Shown piece by piece: positions 34,064 to 41,711 of a DNA stretch of 53,627 nt (the stretch's first letter is position 1; the number at the start of each line of letters is the position of its first letter). The notes beneath the pieces are model-generated. The model did not search any database. It had not been told where the DNA came from and saw nothing but the letters and a program-made list of their open reading frames with translations. This DNA comes from Paenibacillus polymyxa (GTDB lineage Bacteria; Bacillota; Bacilli; Paenibacillales; Paenibacillaceae): NCBI RefSeq assembly GCF_018614975.1, contig NZ_JAGGNR010000031.1, positions 1 through 53,627 on the forward strand, in the 5' to 3' direction. The position numbers were made by a program, and so were the translations under genes.

Positions 34064-34127
34064 AAGTCCGTCTTTCCCGTCTCCGGTTATTCCGTAGCGT
34101 GTGAAAAGGCGGGCTTTTTGCTTTTTT
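34064..34127 (+). terminator. riboswitch-controlled terminator before xpt
   Basis: AAGTCCGTCTT (34064-34074) pairs with AAGGCGGGCTT (34106-34116) over eleven base pairs, counting G-U, and TTTTTGCTTTTTT follows. The loop contains TTCCGTAG, complementary to the 3' strand of the aptamer P1, which could compete as antiterminator. The platform is about 190 bases from the aptamer, with a long-range GTATGGATG (33893-33901) / CATCCATAC (34036-34044) pair bridging it. Confidence 0.7.
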
Positions 34128-34189
34128 ACCATGCGATTGGAAGAGCATGTGAGCTTCTGTGCGGAGGGCATTCAGGGGGAAGAATTACA

Positions 34190-34777
34190 ATGCAATTGTT
34201 AAAAGACAAGGTAAGACAGGAAGGCATTGTCCTGTCCGAGCAAGTACTCAAAGTGGATTCATTCCTGAACCACCAGATGGACCCGGTTCTGATGAAGGAA
34301 GTAGGTAAGGAATTCATTCGCCGCTTTGAAGGTGAGAATATCACACGTGTGCTGACGATTGAGTCGTCAGGAATCGCACCCGGCATCATGACTGCGTTGG
34401 AGCTGAACGTGCCGCTGATCTTTGCACGGAAGCAGAAGTCGCTCACACTGACCGAAGATATTCTGGTGGAGAAGGTCTACTCCTTCACGAAGCAGGAGAC
34501 CAATGAAATTACCGTTGCCAAGAAGTTCATGAAGCCTGGTGATCGCGTGCTGATCATTGATGATTTTCTGGCGAATGGTGAAGCGGCATTTGGTCTGGCT
34601 CGCATTGTGGAGCAGGTTGGAGCCGAAGTGGTTGGCATCGGTATTGTTATTGAAAAAGCATTCCAGCCGGGAGGTCGCTTGCTGAAAGAAGCGGGATACC
34701 GTGTGGAATCGCTGGTTCGTATCGGGGCACTATCGGACGGACAGGTTACATTTGCGGACGAGGAGGGCACGAACTAA
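34190..34777 (+). CDS. xpt: xanthine phosphoribosyltransferase
   Basis: A 195-residue enzyme that makes XMP from xanthine and PRPP for purine salvage. It opens MQLLKDKVRQEGIVLSEQVL and carries the PRPP-binding segment RVLIIDDFLANGEA near residues 120-133. The length and N terminus match Bacillus Xpt. ATG 34190 follows AGGGGGA with 9 bases; the longer frame (34118) would enter the terminator. The stop is two bases before pbuX, so they are one operon under the guanine riboswitch, as in Bacillus subtilis. Confidence 0.95.
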   Translation: MQLLKDKVRQEGIVLSEQVLKVDSFLNHQMDPVLMKEVGKEFIRRFEGENITRVLTIESSGIAPGIMTALELNVPLIFARKQKSLTLTEDILVEKVYSFTKQETNEITVAKKFMKPGDRVLIIDDFLANGEAAFGLARIVEQVGAEVVGIGIVIEKAFQPGGRLLKEAGYRVESLVRIGALSDGQVTFADEEGTN

Positions 34778-34778
34778 T

Positions 34779-36140
34779 ATGGCACGCGAACGTATTTTTC
34801 AACGGCATCGGCATCCAATCAAAACGTTCTCCCTCGGACTACAGCATGTGCTTGCGATGTATGCAGGAGCCGTTGTTGTCCCATTGATCGTCAGTAACGC
34901 ATTGGGTTTTACACAGGAACAACTAACCTATCTCATTGCCATTGACCTGCTCGCATGTGGTGTGGCTACACTGCTTCAGGTATGGGGAAATAAATATTTT
35001 GGCGTAGGGCTGCCAGTCATGCTCGGCTGTGCATTCCAAGCCGTGTCTCCGATGATCCTAATCGGGATGAACAGTGGAGTATCTGCCATTTACGGAGCGA
35101 TTATTGCCTCAGGGCTGTTTGTATTGATCTTCTCCGGAATCTTTGGGAAGCTTATTCGGCTCTTTCCGCCAGTGGTTACGGGTTCGGTGGTTACGATTAT
35201 CGGTCTAACCTTGATTCCGGTTGCTTTCCATGATCTTGGCGGCGGTCAGGGGTCAGAAGATTTCGGCAGCGGAGTGAACTTGTTACTCGGTTTCGGTGTG
35301 CTGCTCTTTATCATTTTAATGACTCGTTTTACAACCGGATTTATTCGCTCCATCTCGGTACTGATTGGTCTGCTAGTAGGTACAATTGCGGCAGGGTTTA
35401 TGGGCGAGGTTAATTTTGCCCCTATTCGCGATGCAAGTTGGTTCCATGTTGTTCAGCCGTTTTACTTCGGTAGACCAACCTTTGAGATTGTACCGATTTT
35501 GACGATGATCCTGGTGGCGATTGTCAGCGTGGCCGAGTCCACAGGTGTATTTATGGCTCTGGGCAAAATTCTGGACAAGGACTTGTCCTCCAAGGATCTG
35601 GCGCGCGGTTATCGCGCAGAGGGTCTAGCCATTGTGTTAGGTGGTATTTTCAACTCATTCCCGTATACAACGTATTCGCAAAATGTAGGGCTGGTACAGA
35701 TGACACGTGTGAAAACACGTGATGTCATTGTGGTGGCTGGTGGAATCCTGGTGGTCATTGGATTTGTACCAAAAATTGCAGCCCTCGCACAGCTCGTTCC
35801 AGGGGCAGTACTTGGCGGAGCCATGGTGGCCTTGTTTGGCATGGTGGTATCATCAGGCATTCGAATTATCGGCAGTCAGGTCGATCTGAACCGACATGAG
35901 AATTTGTTTGTCATCGCTTGTTCTGTAGGTATGGGGCTTGGGGTTACTGTTGTACCTGAGTTGTTCGCAGGTGCACCGGCCTGGGCTCAGATTATGCTCG
36001 GTAATGGTATCATTGCAGGCAGCTTCACGGCGATCTTCATGAACCTTTTGTTTAATGGTCTTGGTACCAAGGAAACGACTGCCAAGATGGCTGAACAACA
36101 GGCTGATAACATCCTTGTGGAGTCTGGCAAATCCGCTTAA
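34779..36140 (+). CDS. pbuX: xanthine permease (NCS2 family)
   Basis: A 453-residue membrane protein with about 14 helices, of the nucleobase-cation symporter 2 family. It opens MARERIFQRHRHPIKTFSLG and contains the QHVLAMYAGAVVVPLI segment and the ESTGVFMALGK motif. It imports xanthine for Xpt. ATG 34779 has GAGGAGGG 11 bases upstream, within xpt, and starts one base after the xpt stop. A terminator follows at 36326. Confidence 0.95.
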   Translation: MARERIFQRHRHPIKTFSLGLQHVLAMYAGAVVVPLIVSNALGFTQEQLTYLIAIDLLACGVATLLQVWGNKYFGVGLPVMLGCAFQAVSPMILIGMNSGVSAIYGAIIASGLFVLIFSGIFGKLIRLFPPVVTGSVVTIIGLTLIPVAFHDLGGGQGSEDFGSGVNLLLGFGVLLFIILMTRFTTGFIRSISVLIGLLVGTIAAGFMGEVNFAPIRDASWFHVVQPFYFGRPTFEIVPILTMILVAIVSVAESTGVFMALGKILDKDLSSKDLARGYRAEGLAIVLGGIFNSFPYTTYSQNVGLVQMTRVKTRDVIVVAGGILVVIGFVPKIAALAQLVPGAVLGGAMVALFGMVVSSGIRIIGSQVDLNRHENLFVIACSVGMGLGVTVVPELFAGAPAWAQIMLGNGIIAGSFTAIFMNLLFNGLGTKETTAKMAEQQADNILVESGKSA

Positions 36141-36325
36141 TCAGTGCAATTTAATTATCATCCAGCACGATTGTTACGTTAACTCTTCTGAATAGAAGTT
36201 TAACAGGATGAACATTCAATCAGGTTAATCAATACTATATCCAGCATGAATGATCTATGAAATAAATCTTTTATGCTATGAATGTTCAATCGCATGAACG
36301 AATGAAAGAGACACTTTTAGATGAG

Positions 36326-36378
36326 AAACACCGAAGATACAGGCTCAGCAGAGTCGTGTTTTCGGTGTTTTTTTGTTT
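36326..36378 (+). terminator. terminator in the 36141-36592 gap, after pbuX
   Basis: AAACACCGAA (36326-36336) pairs with TTCGGTGTTT (36361-36370), with T-rich sequence after it. A smaller hairpin, GTTAA...AGAAGTTTAAC, lies at about 36178-36206. A 72-codon frame over this stretch is not coding. The rest of the gap has no gene. Confidence 0.75.
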
Positions 36379-36592
36379 TGTTTATCATCAGCATAAGTGT
36401 CCAATGTGCCGCTGTACAGGAACAATACAGGAACAAGACCTTATGCCGGATGTAAGAAATTATTCACCTAATTCGATGGCAAGCCATGTTGTATGAAGAA
36501 TAGACTGTTATCATGCACGGGGATATACAGCCAAGAGATAAGTGATCCAATCGCTTTTTGATTACATAACAATAATTTCACTGGGAGGAACT

Positions 36593-37684
36593 ATGAATTA
36601 CCAACCTGTATTAAAACAAGATCGAATGAAGTTTCTGGATTTGTTTCGAGGGTTTTCCTTGATAGGCCTACCATTCGTAAATATATTAGCACTGTGGGTT
36701 ATGTTGAAGCCGGATACTCGTGTAGATTTTTGGATCCAACGAGCATTATATTTTTTGGTGGAGGCGCGTTTTTACGATATCTTCTGTTTTTTATTTGGCC
36801 TTGGATTTTATCTTTTTCTAAGCCGGTCAGCTGCCAGAGGTCAAACCAAGCTGTTTCTCTATATCCGCAGGATGCTTATTTTATTAGCGCTGGGATATAT
36901 TCATCAACAGTATCAGGCTGGAGAAGCTTTATTTCTTTATGCCATCATAGGGCTGGTTGTCATTCCGTTATACTGGGCACCTCGAACTGTGAATTTGGTG
37001 ATCGGTGTGGTGGGATTCATTGCGGCCGCCGCGATAGGTGTCAAAATGCTAACGATTCCTTTTTTAATTATACTGGGATTGTCAGCAGGTCAATATCAAC
37101 TGATGGAGAAGATCCAGAAAGGACTTCCGTATCTGGGCAGACTCTGGTTCATTTCATTCATCGCTTCTATCGTGGGGATCGGTATCATGTGGTGGGTTGC
37201 TCCTCCGGATGCGATGAGTCCGTTTCTATATGAAGTGATTGGTGTGAGCCTGCCTGCCGCTGAGCAAGCCAATATGGATGCTGCTTTTCGATTAGAACAT
37301 ATCGGTGTGGCAATTGGTCCGGTCGTATCCATCTTTTATCTAAGTACATTACTGAGATTGAACCAGAACGTGACCTTTGCCAAAATCTTGAGTCCCCTGC
37401 ATGCATTCGGACGAATGGCCCTGACCAATTATATTGCACAGACCATCATTTTGTTGGTGGTATACCAACTCATACTTGCAGATGCTGCTGTATCGTATAT
37501 GGTGTCTACTCTTGTGTGCATTGGTATGGTTATTGTACAAGTCATCGCCAGTAATCTGTGGATGCGCTGGTTCCAGTATGGGCCGCTGGAATGGGTATGG
37601 AGATGTGGTACCTATCTAAGTTTCATTCCGATCCGTAAAAAGCATTCTGAGCCACGTGTTCATGACACAGGGGTGAGAGGTTGA
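36593..37684 (+). CDS. DUF418-type membrane protein
   Basis: A 363-residue membrane protein with about nine to ten hydrophobic helices. It has the N-terminal KFLDLFRGFSLIGLPFVNIL and the C-terminal DUF418 segment (FGRMALTNYIAQTIILLVVY, then YGPLEWVWRCGTYL). These proteins are widespread in Bacillota and of unknown function. ATG 36593 lies after GGGAGGA; an upstream in-frame start at 36542 is less likely. It stands alone before a strong terminator. Confidence 0.85.
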   Translation: MNYQPVLKQDRMKFLDLFRGFSLIGLPFVNILALWVMLKPDTRVDFWIQRALYFLVEARFYDIFCFLFGLGFYLFLSRSAARGQTKLFLYIRRMLILLALGYIHQQYQAGEALFLYAIIGLVVIPLYWAPRTVNLVIGVVGFIAAAAIGVKMLTIPFLIILGLSAGQYQLMEKIQKGLPYLGRLWFISFIASIVGIGIMWWVAPPDAMSPFLYEVIGVSLPAAEQANMDAAFRLEHIGVAIGPVVSIFYLSTLLRLNQNVTFAKILSPLHAFGRMALTNYIAQTIILLVVYQLILADAAVSYMVSTLVCIGMVIVQVIASNLWMRWFQYGPLEWVWRCGTYLSFIPIRKKHSEPRVHDTGVRG

Positions 37685-37707
37685 CTCGTTTCCCTCGTTA
37701 TAATCAG

Positions 37708-37752
37708 AGACGATCCACATCCGGTTGAACGGAAATGGATCGTCTTTTCTTT
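37708..37752 (+). terminator. terminator after the DUF418 gene
   Basis: AGACGATCCA (37708-37717) pairs with TGGATCGTCT (37736-37745), followed by T-rich sequence. Confidence 0.85.
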
Positions 37753-37780
37753 TTGGGACACGTATACCTTCTGCCTGAAG

Positions 37781-38119
37781 TTACAGATGACGCAGCTGTT
37801 TTTCTGCAAAATCGCCAACCCACGGCAGCTTCAACCATTTCCCCTGCAGGCTGGTAACGACCATAATAAGCCAGACCACAACACCAAGCAGGGATAACAG
37901 CGATGCCACCAGTGGTCCGAACAACGGAAGGAAAGCTGATAATACATGCCCGACCATAATGATGCCAAAGACCGTTACAGATTGCAGCGCATGAAATAAC
38001 ACGAATCGGCTCCGCTTCTCCACAGCGAGAAAGACAATCCCACCTACAAAGGTAAACAGATAACAGAGCATGCCAGCAATATTTTCATCCAGACCGCTAG
38101 ATGATTTCATGGGGGACAT
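37781..38119 (-). CDS. DUF4870 small membrane protein
   Basis: A 112-residue protein with three hydrophobic helices and the DUF4870 start LDENIAGMLCYLFTFVGGIV, the central FVLFHALQSVTVFGI and a WVGDFAEKQL end. Members are of unknown function. ATG 38119 follows AAAGGAGG with 9 bases. It may be co-transcribed with the small gene at 38309-38584, upstream on the same strand, but a strong hairpin lies between (38226-38274). Confidence 0.82.
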   Translation of the reverse strand: MSPMKSSSGLDENIAGMLCYLFTFVGGIVFLAVEKRSRFVLFHALQSVTVFGIIMVGHVLSAFLPLFGPLVASLLSLLGVVVWLIMVVTSLQGKWLKLPWVGDFAEKQLRHL

Positions 38120-38225
38120 CCGGCCCAGCCTCCTTTGTCCTTTTTATATAGGCTATGATGGAGATGGACAGAACTGAACCGGTGAATTTAGTTGAGATAA
38201 TAGATAGGGAGAAAATATGAAGCAT

Positions 38226-38274
38226 GAAACAGGGGCGATATCAGCTGATGTACAGCTTGAACCGCCCCTGTTTC
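38226..38274. terminator. terminator-like hairpin between two small minus-strand genes
   Basis: GAAACAGGGGCG (38226-38237) pairs perfectly with CGCCCCTGTTTC (38263-38274), with an inner AGCTG/CAGCT stem. There is no long T run on either side, so termination is uncertain and it may be an mRNA-stability stem. Confidence 0.55.
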
Positions 38275-38308
38275 GATGATGACTCTGTACAGTTAAAGGA
38301 ACGAAGGG

Positions 38309-38584
38309 TTATCCACCTTGAAACTGTCTGCGTGGGCTGTCGATCTTGCCTTTTTTGTCTGTATCGTCTTCTTTGGGGACCAACCGCTCATCGGTTCGTC
38401 CTTCGTGGTGATTATCAAAAGCATACTCCGTCAGTTTCCATTCTGACTTGCCGAGAACGGGATCGGCCGGGAAATGTTGCCCGCGGTGCAAATGTTCCTC
38501 ACGTCCGGCTTCGTTGATATATACTCCATCAACTTCCACCTTTTCATGTGAAAGGGGTAGCATATCCTGTTCTTTGCGTTCCAT
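38309..38584 (-). CDS. small charged protein of unknown function (91 aa)
   Basis: A 91-residue hydrophilic protein, not recognised. It has EVDGVYINEAGREEHLHRGQ, an EWKLTEYAFDNHHEGRT core, then a lysine-rich tail. The very strong ribosome binding site AAAGGAGG before ATG 38584 supports it being real. It may be specific to this genus. Its neighbour downstream is the DUF4870 gene. Confidence 0.7.
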   Translation of the reverse strand: MERKEQDMLPLSHEKVEVDGVYINEAGREEHLHRGQHFPADPVLGKSEWKLTEYAFDNHHEGRTDERLVPKEDDTDKKGKIDSPRRQFQGG

Positions 38585-38707
38585 GAAACGGCGCCTCCTT
38601 TGGATACCAATAATTTAACTGTATGGGTTGTCCGTGATAATATCCCCCGAATAGTTCCGTGTTATGCTGGATATATTAATTCCGTATAGAATAGCGGCAT
38701 TCATAAC

Positions 38708-38828
38708 ATATGATTCGGAATTAAACTTTTTGGGCATGAAAACCGTTATATTTATTAGAGGAAATCGTCAAGTCGTAAGATACTTCCGAATATGCTACAA
38801 TAAGATTATGATTCATTCCGAATCATAT
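38708..38828. repeat. 14-bp inverted repeat flanking a 93-bp segment
   Basis: ATATGATTCGGAAT (38708-38721) and ATTCCGAATCATAT (38815-38828) are exact reverse complements. TTCCGAATAT also occurs at about 38794. The segment between has no gene. A TACAAT (about 38796-38801) could be the -10 of the next gene. The pair could be operators or the ends of a small element. Confidence 0.5.
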
Positions 38829-38983
38829 CGGGTATTTATAGTGTCAGGTACTTGCTTTCTAGCGAGGTTCCCGACCTAAAGCTTGCTTTAAGCCGCGCAC
38901 ACAACTTCATGGATGGCATTTAAGACTTATTCGGCATTCTCTAAACGGAGCATTCACTTTCAACGTTTTGGGAGGGAATTACA

Positions 38984-39172
38984 ATGGCAACGAAAGGTCA
39001 CAATGAGGTCAAAGAAAGTTTGAGGGAAATGACTCGGATTTTCCGTCCTAAAGATCCAAAAAAATTCGTGAAGGAGTACGTGAGAAAATACCGGATTACG
39101 GGTGGATACGAGGAAGAATTGACTTCTGTGGTTGAGCATGAGCTTGTCAAGATGGATTCTTCCGTGTCCTGA
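38984..39172 (+). CDS. small basic protein of unknown function (62 aa)
   Basis: A 62-residue lysine-rich protein: MATKGHNEVKESLREMTRIF then RPKDPKKFVKEYVRKYRITG. I do not recognise it. ATG 38984 follows GGGAGGG with a good spacer, and a terminator follows the stop, so it looks like a genuine monocistronic gene. It has a roughly 150-base leader from the inverted repeat region. Confidence 0.72.
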   Translation: MATKGHNEVKESLREMTRIFRPKDPKKFVKEYVRKYRITGGYEEELTSVVEHELVKMDSSVS

Positions 39173-39214
39173 AACAACACACAACTCTGATTATACTGTT
39201 CCGATAATGAATAG

Positions 39215-39256
39215 AACCGTCTCCCGGGCGATAAGCTCCGGCAGGCGGTTTTTTTT
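39215..39256 (+). terminator. terminator after the 62-aa protein gene
   Basis: AACCG...CGG (39215 on) pairs with CCGG...CGGTT (ending 39250), with eight T following (39249-39256). Confidence 0.85.
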
Positions 39257-39305
39257 GCGTTCCTGCTGCATATATATGGGAGTACACCTACAGCGGGAAG
39301 GATGA

Positions 39306-40067
39306 ATGCATGTGGACCCTATTTTGAAAACCAAAGAAGAGATTGGCTACATGCGGGAAGCTGGACGAATTTTGCGAAGTTGTCACCAGCATATTGAGCA
39401 GTGGATGATCCCTGGTATCACAACAGCAGAGATTAATGAGCGGGTGGAAGAGTTTCTGGCAGCACGAGGTGCCACACCGGAGCAAAAAGGGTATAAGGGA
39501 TATCCGTACGCGACGTGTGCCTCTGTTAATGAAGTGGTCTGCCACGGATTTCCGGGGGAAGAGGAGCTGGCGAGCGGTGATGTAGTGACCATCGATATGG
39601 TGGTGAACAAAGACGGCTGGCTTGCTGACTCGGCCTGGACATATGGCATTGGTGAAACAAGCAGATCCATTCGCAAGCTGATGAAACGCACGGAGAAGGC
39701 ACTTGAGCGAGCAATTGCCCAGGCGGTTCCAGGGAATACACTCGGAGATATTGGAAGTGCCATTGAACGAACAGCCAGATTGTATCGGTACGGAATTGTT
39801 AAGCCTCTCATTGGTCATGGAATTGGTCAATATATTCATGAACCCCCAAATGTTCTGCCTTATGGCAAACGCAGAACGGGCACGATGCTCACGGAGGGTA
39901 TGGTTATTACGATTGAACCAATCTTTACAAAAGGCAGTTCCGGGGCCGTTGTGTGGGATGAAGATGGATGGACGGTAAGGACGGTAGATGGCAGCTGGGG
40001 GGTCCAGTATGAGCATACGGTTGCGATTACTGGGAATGGCCCCTTGATTCTGACCGATGGCACGTGA
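39306..40067 (+). CDS. map: type I methionine aminopeptidase
   Basis: A 253-residue enzyme that removes the initiator methionine from new proteins. The five metal ligands are D97, D108, H171, E204 and E236, with H80 for substrate; this matches the numbering of E. coli MAP. The motifs are GDVVTIDMVV, LADSAWTY, LIGHGIGQYIHEPP, VITIEPIF and QYEHTVAIT. ATG 39306 is close to GGAAGG. The essential map usually lies in the ribosomal-protein locus; this isolated gene may be a second copy. Confidence 0.92.
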   Translation: MHVDPILKTKEEIGYMREAGRILRSCHQHIEQWMIPGITTAEINERVEEFLAARGATPEQKGYKGYPYATCASVNEVVCHGFPGEEELASGDVVTIDMVVNKDGWLADSAWTYGIGETSRSIRKLMKRTEKALERAIAQAVPGNTLGDIGSAIERTARLYRYGIVKPLIGHGIGQYIHEPPNVLPYGKRRTGTMLTEGMVITIEPIFTKGSSGAVVWDEDGWTVRTVDGSWGVQYEHTVAITGNGPLILTDGT

Positions 40068-40314
40068 GAAGAAGTCAGTGAAGAAGAGGACTTGAGTTTT
40101 CTCCGAAATGCTCCATGCTGTTTTGAGCTTGAATGTAGCGGTATGGAGCGATAGGCATGTCTTCTGAATGGATATGGAAGAGGTTTCCCATAAATTCGGA
40201 TCTTTCTTTTGCATAATAGCACATGTTTTCAATGTGAGAAAAATCGCCAATAAATCGAGATTCATCACCGAAATTTGGCAAAAATTTTCAAATGTAGAGT
40301 GTAATACTTTTAAC

Positions 40315-40328
40315 TGAAATCGTTTGCA
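40315..40328 (+). promoter_or_regulatory. candidate CcpA (cre) site upstream of the cta promoter
   Basis: TGAAATCGTTTGCA matches the cre consensus TGWAANCGNTNWCA at 13 of 14 positions. It lies about 60 bases before the -35 box. In Bacillus subtilis the cta operon is CcpA-controlled. By sequence match only. Confidence 0.4.
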
Positions 40329-40389
40329 AATCAAGTTGTAGAGCGGTTTTTTACATAAAGTGAACAATTTGTGAACATGTGTCCAAAGA

Positions 40390-40418
40390 TTGACAAAATC
40401 ATACCCTCAACTTATATT
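40390..40418 (+). promoter_or_regulatory. promoter of the cta (cytochrome caa3) operon
   Basis: TTGACA (40390-40395), 17 bases, TATATT (40413-40418). This would start transcription near 40425, leaving a 200-base leader before ctaC. Confidence 0.75.
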
Positions 40419-40508
40419 TAATAAGTGATTGAAGCATATAGAATGAATTGGAAGAATGCGCAGACATGCCCTGAGCAGGAAATCACGGGAGTACTGGAAG
40501 CGTCATTT

Positions 40509-40522
40509 TGTAAGCGTTCTGT
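40509..40522 (+). promoter_or_regulatory. second candidate cre site in the cta leader
   Basis: TGTAAGCGTTCTGT matches the cre consensus at 12 of 14 positions, differing in its last two. It lies about 85 bases downstream of the expected transcript start, where a bound CcpA could act as a roadblock. Confidence 0.35.
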
Positions 40523-40626
40523 ATGATGAAGAGGATTATGCGTATCGTGCTGAAACGTATCTTTTGTTGCCTTTCTACCGAACGACAGCGGTAATCTACG
40601 AAAACGTAAAAAAGTGGGGTAGATCA

Positions 40627-41679
40627 ATGATGAAACAGTGGCAGGTTGCAAAGCGAATTCTCCCCTTGCTGGCGGTGTTCTCTTTGCTGCTATCCGCATG
40701 CGGGCGGGAAGACTTGTCGGTAATGAAACCTCAGGGTCCTGTAGCGCAAGGGCAATATGATCTGATGAAGTTATCCATCGCGATTATGATCGTGGTGCTC
40801 ATCATTGTATTTGCCATAGCGGCCTATGTTCTGATCCGGTTTCGTAGACGAGCCGGGCAGACTGAGATGCCCGAACAGGTTGAAGGTAATTTCAAGCTGG
40901 AAGTAATCTGGACAGCCATTCCGTTATTGCTGGTTATTGTTCTGGCAGTACCGACGGTCCAAACGATTTTTGCCCAAGGCGAAGATCTGTCCAATGACAA
41001 AAACGCACTTAAGGTCCAAGTCACCTCGCATCAGTACTGGTGGGAATTCACTTATCCTCAATATGACGTAACCACCGCTCAAGATCTCATCATCCCGACC
41101 GGAACAAAAATCGCATTCGAATTAAAAACCGCTGACGTGCTTCACTCCTTCTGGGTGCCGTCACTGGCGGGCAAAATGGACACAAACCCGGATGGAACAC
41201 TTAACAAGTTCAGTTTCTCTGCACCGAATGAAGGCGTTTACCGCGGTAAATGTGCCGAATTATGTGGCAGATCGCATGCTTTCATGGAGTTTAAGGTAAA
41301 AGCAGTGAGTCAGGAATCCTTCGACAGATGGGTGAATCAGATGAAAGCACCCGCAGTCCTTCCTGAAGACACTCAATTGGCCGAAAAGTTCAAAACAAAC
41401 TGCCTTTCTTGCCACGCTGTTGGTGATCAAGGTGGACCGGTTGCACCTAACCTGACGGGCATCGGCGGCAAGGAATCTGTTGCAGGCATTCTGCTGAATT
41501 CTCGTGAGGGGCAGGAAGAAGGTAGTCCCGTACTGGATAACATGAAACAATGGCTCCATGATCCACAATCCGTGAAGCCGGGTAATACCATGCCGAATCC
41601 CAAAGATCTTGGGTTGACGGATGAAGAAATCGACGGAATTGCCGAATATCTGGCCAACTACAAATTGGACTATGAATAG
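40627..41679 (+). CDS. ctaC: cytochrome caa3 oxidase subunit II with cytochrome c domain
   Basis: A 350-residue lipoprotein (lipobox LLLSAC), with two membrane helices, a CuA cupredoxin domain (CAELCGRSHAFMEF at the copper site), and a C-terminal cytochrome c domain with heme motif CLSCH. The heme domain marks the caa3 type, taking electrons directly. A frame is open upstream from 40456, but ATG 40627/40630 before the signal peptide is the start. The GGGG site is modest. Followed by ctaD. Confidence 0.93.
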   Translation: MMKQWQVAKRILPLLAVFSLLLSACGREDLSVMKPQGPVAQGQYDLMKLSIAIMIVVLIIVFAIAAYVLIRFRRRAGQTEMPEQVEGNFKLEVIWTAIPLLLVIVLAVPTVQTIFAQGEDLSNDKNALKVQVTSHQYWWEFTYPQYDVTTAQDLIIPTGTKIAFELKTADVLHSFWVPSLAGKMDTNPDGTLNKFSFSAPNEGVYRGKCAELCGRSHAFMEFKVKAVSQESFDRWVNQMKAPAVLPEDTQLAEKFKTNCLSCHAVGDQGGPVAPNLTGIGGKESVAGILLNSREGQEEGSPVLDNMKQWLHDPQSVKPGNTMPNPKDLGLTDEEIDGIAEYLANYKLDYE

Positions 41680-41711
41680 AACAGCAAGGACGAAGAAGGG
41701 GGTACACAACC

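Noticed and set aside
33942..34171. Small minus-strand frames in the riboswitch leader
   Set aside because: The region is explained by the riboswitch expression platform and terminator.
36278..36496. 72-codon frame after pbuX
   Set aside because: It runs through a strong terminator hairpin and has no ribosome binding site.
39288..40367. 359-codon minus-strand open frame opposite map
   Set aside because: It lies over the methionine aminopeptidase gene, has no ribosome binding site and no family resemblance.
40456..40626. N-terminal extension of CtaC
   Set aside because: It would bury the lipoprotein signal peptide that starts at 40627.
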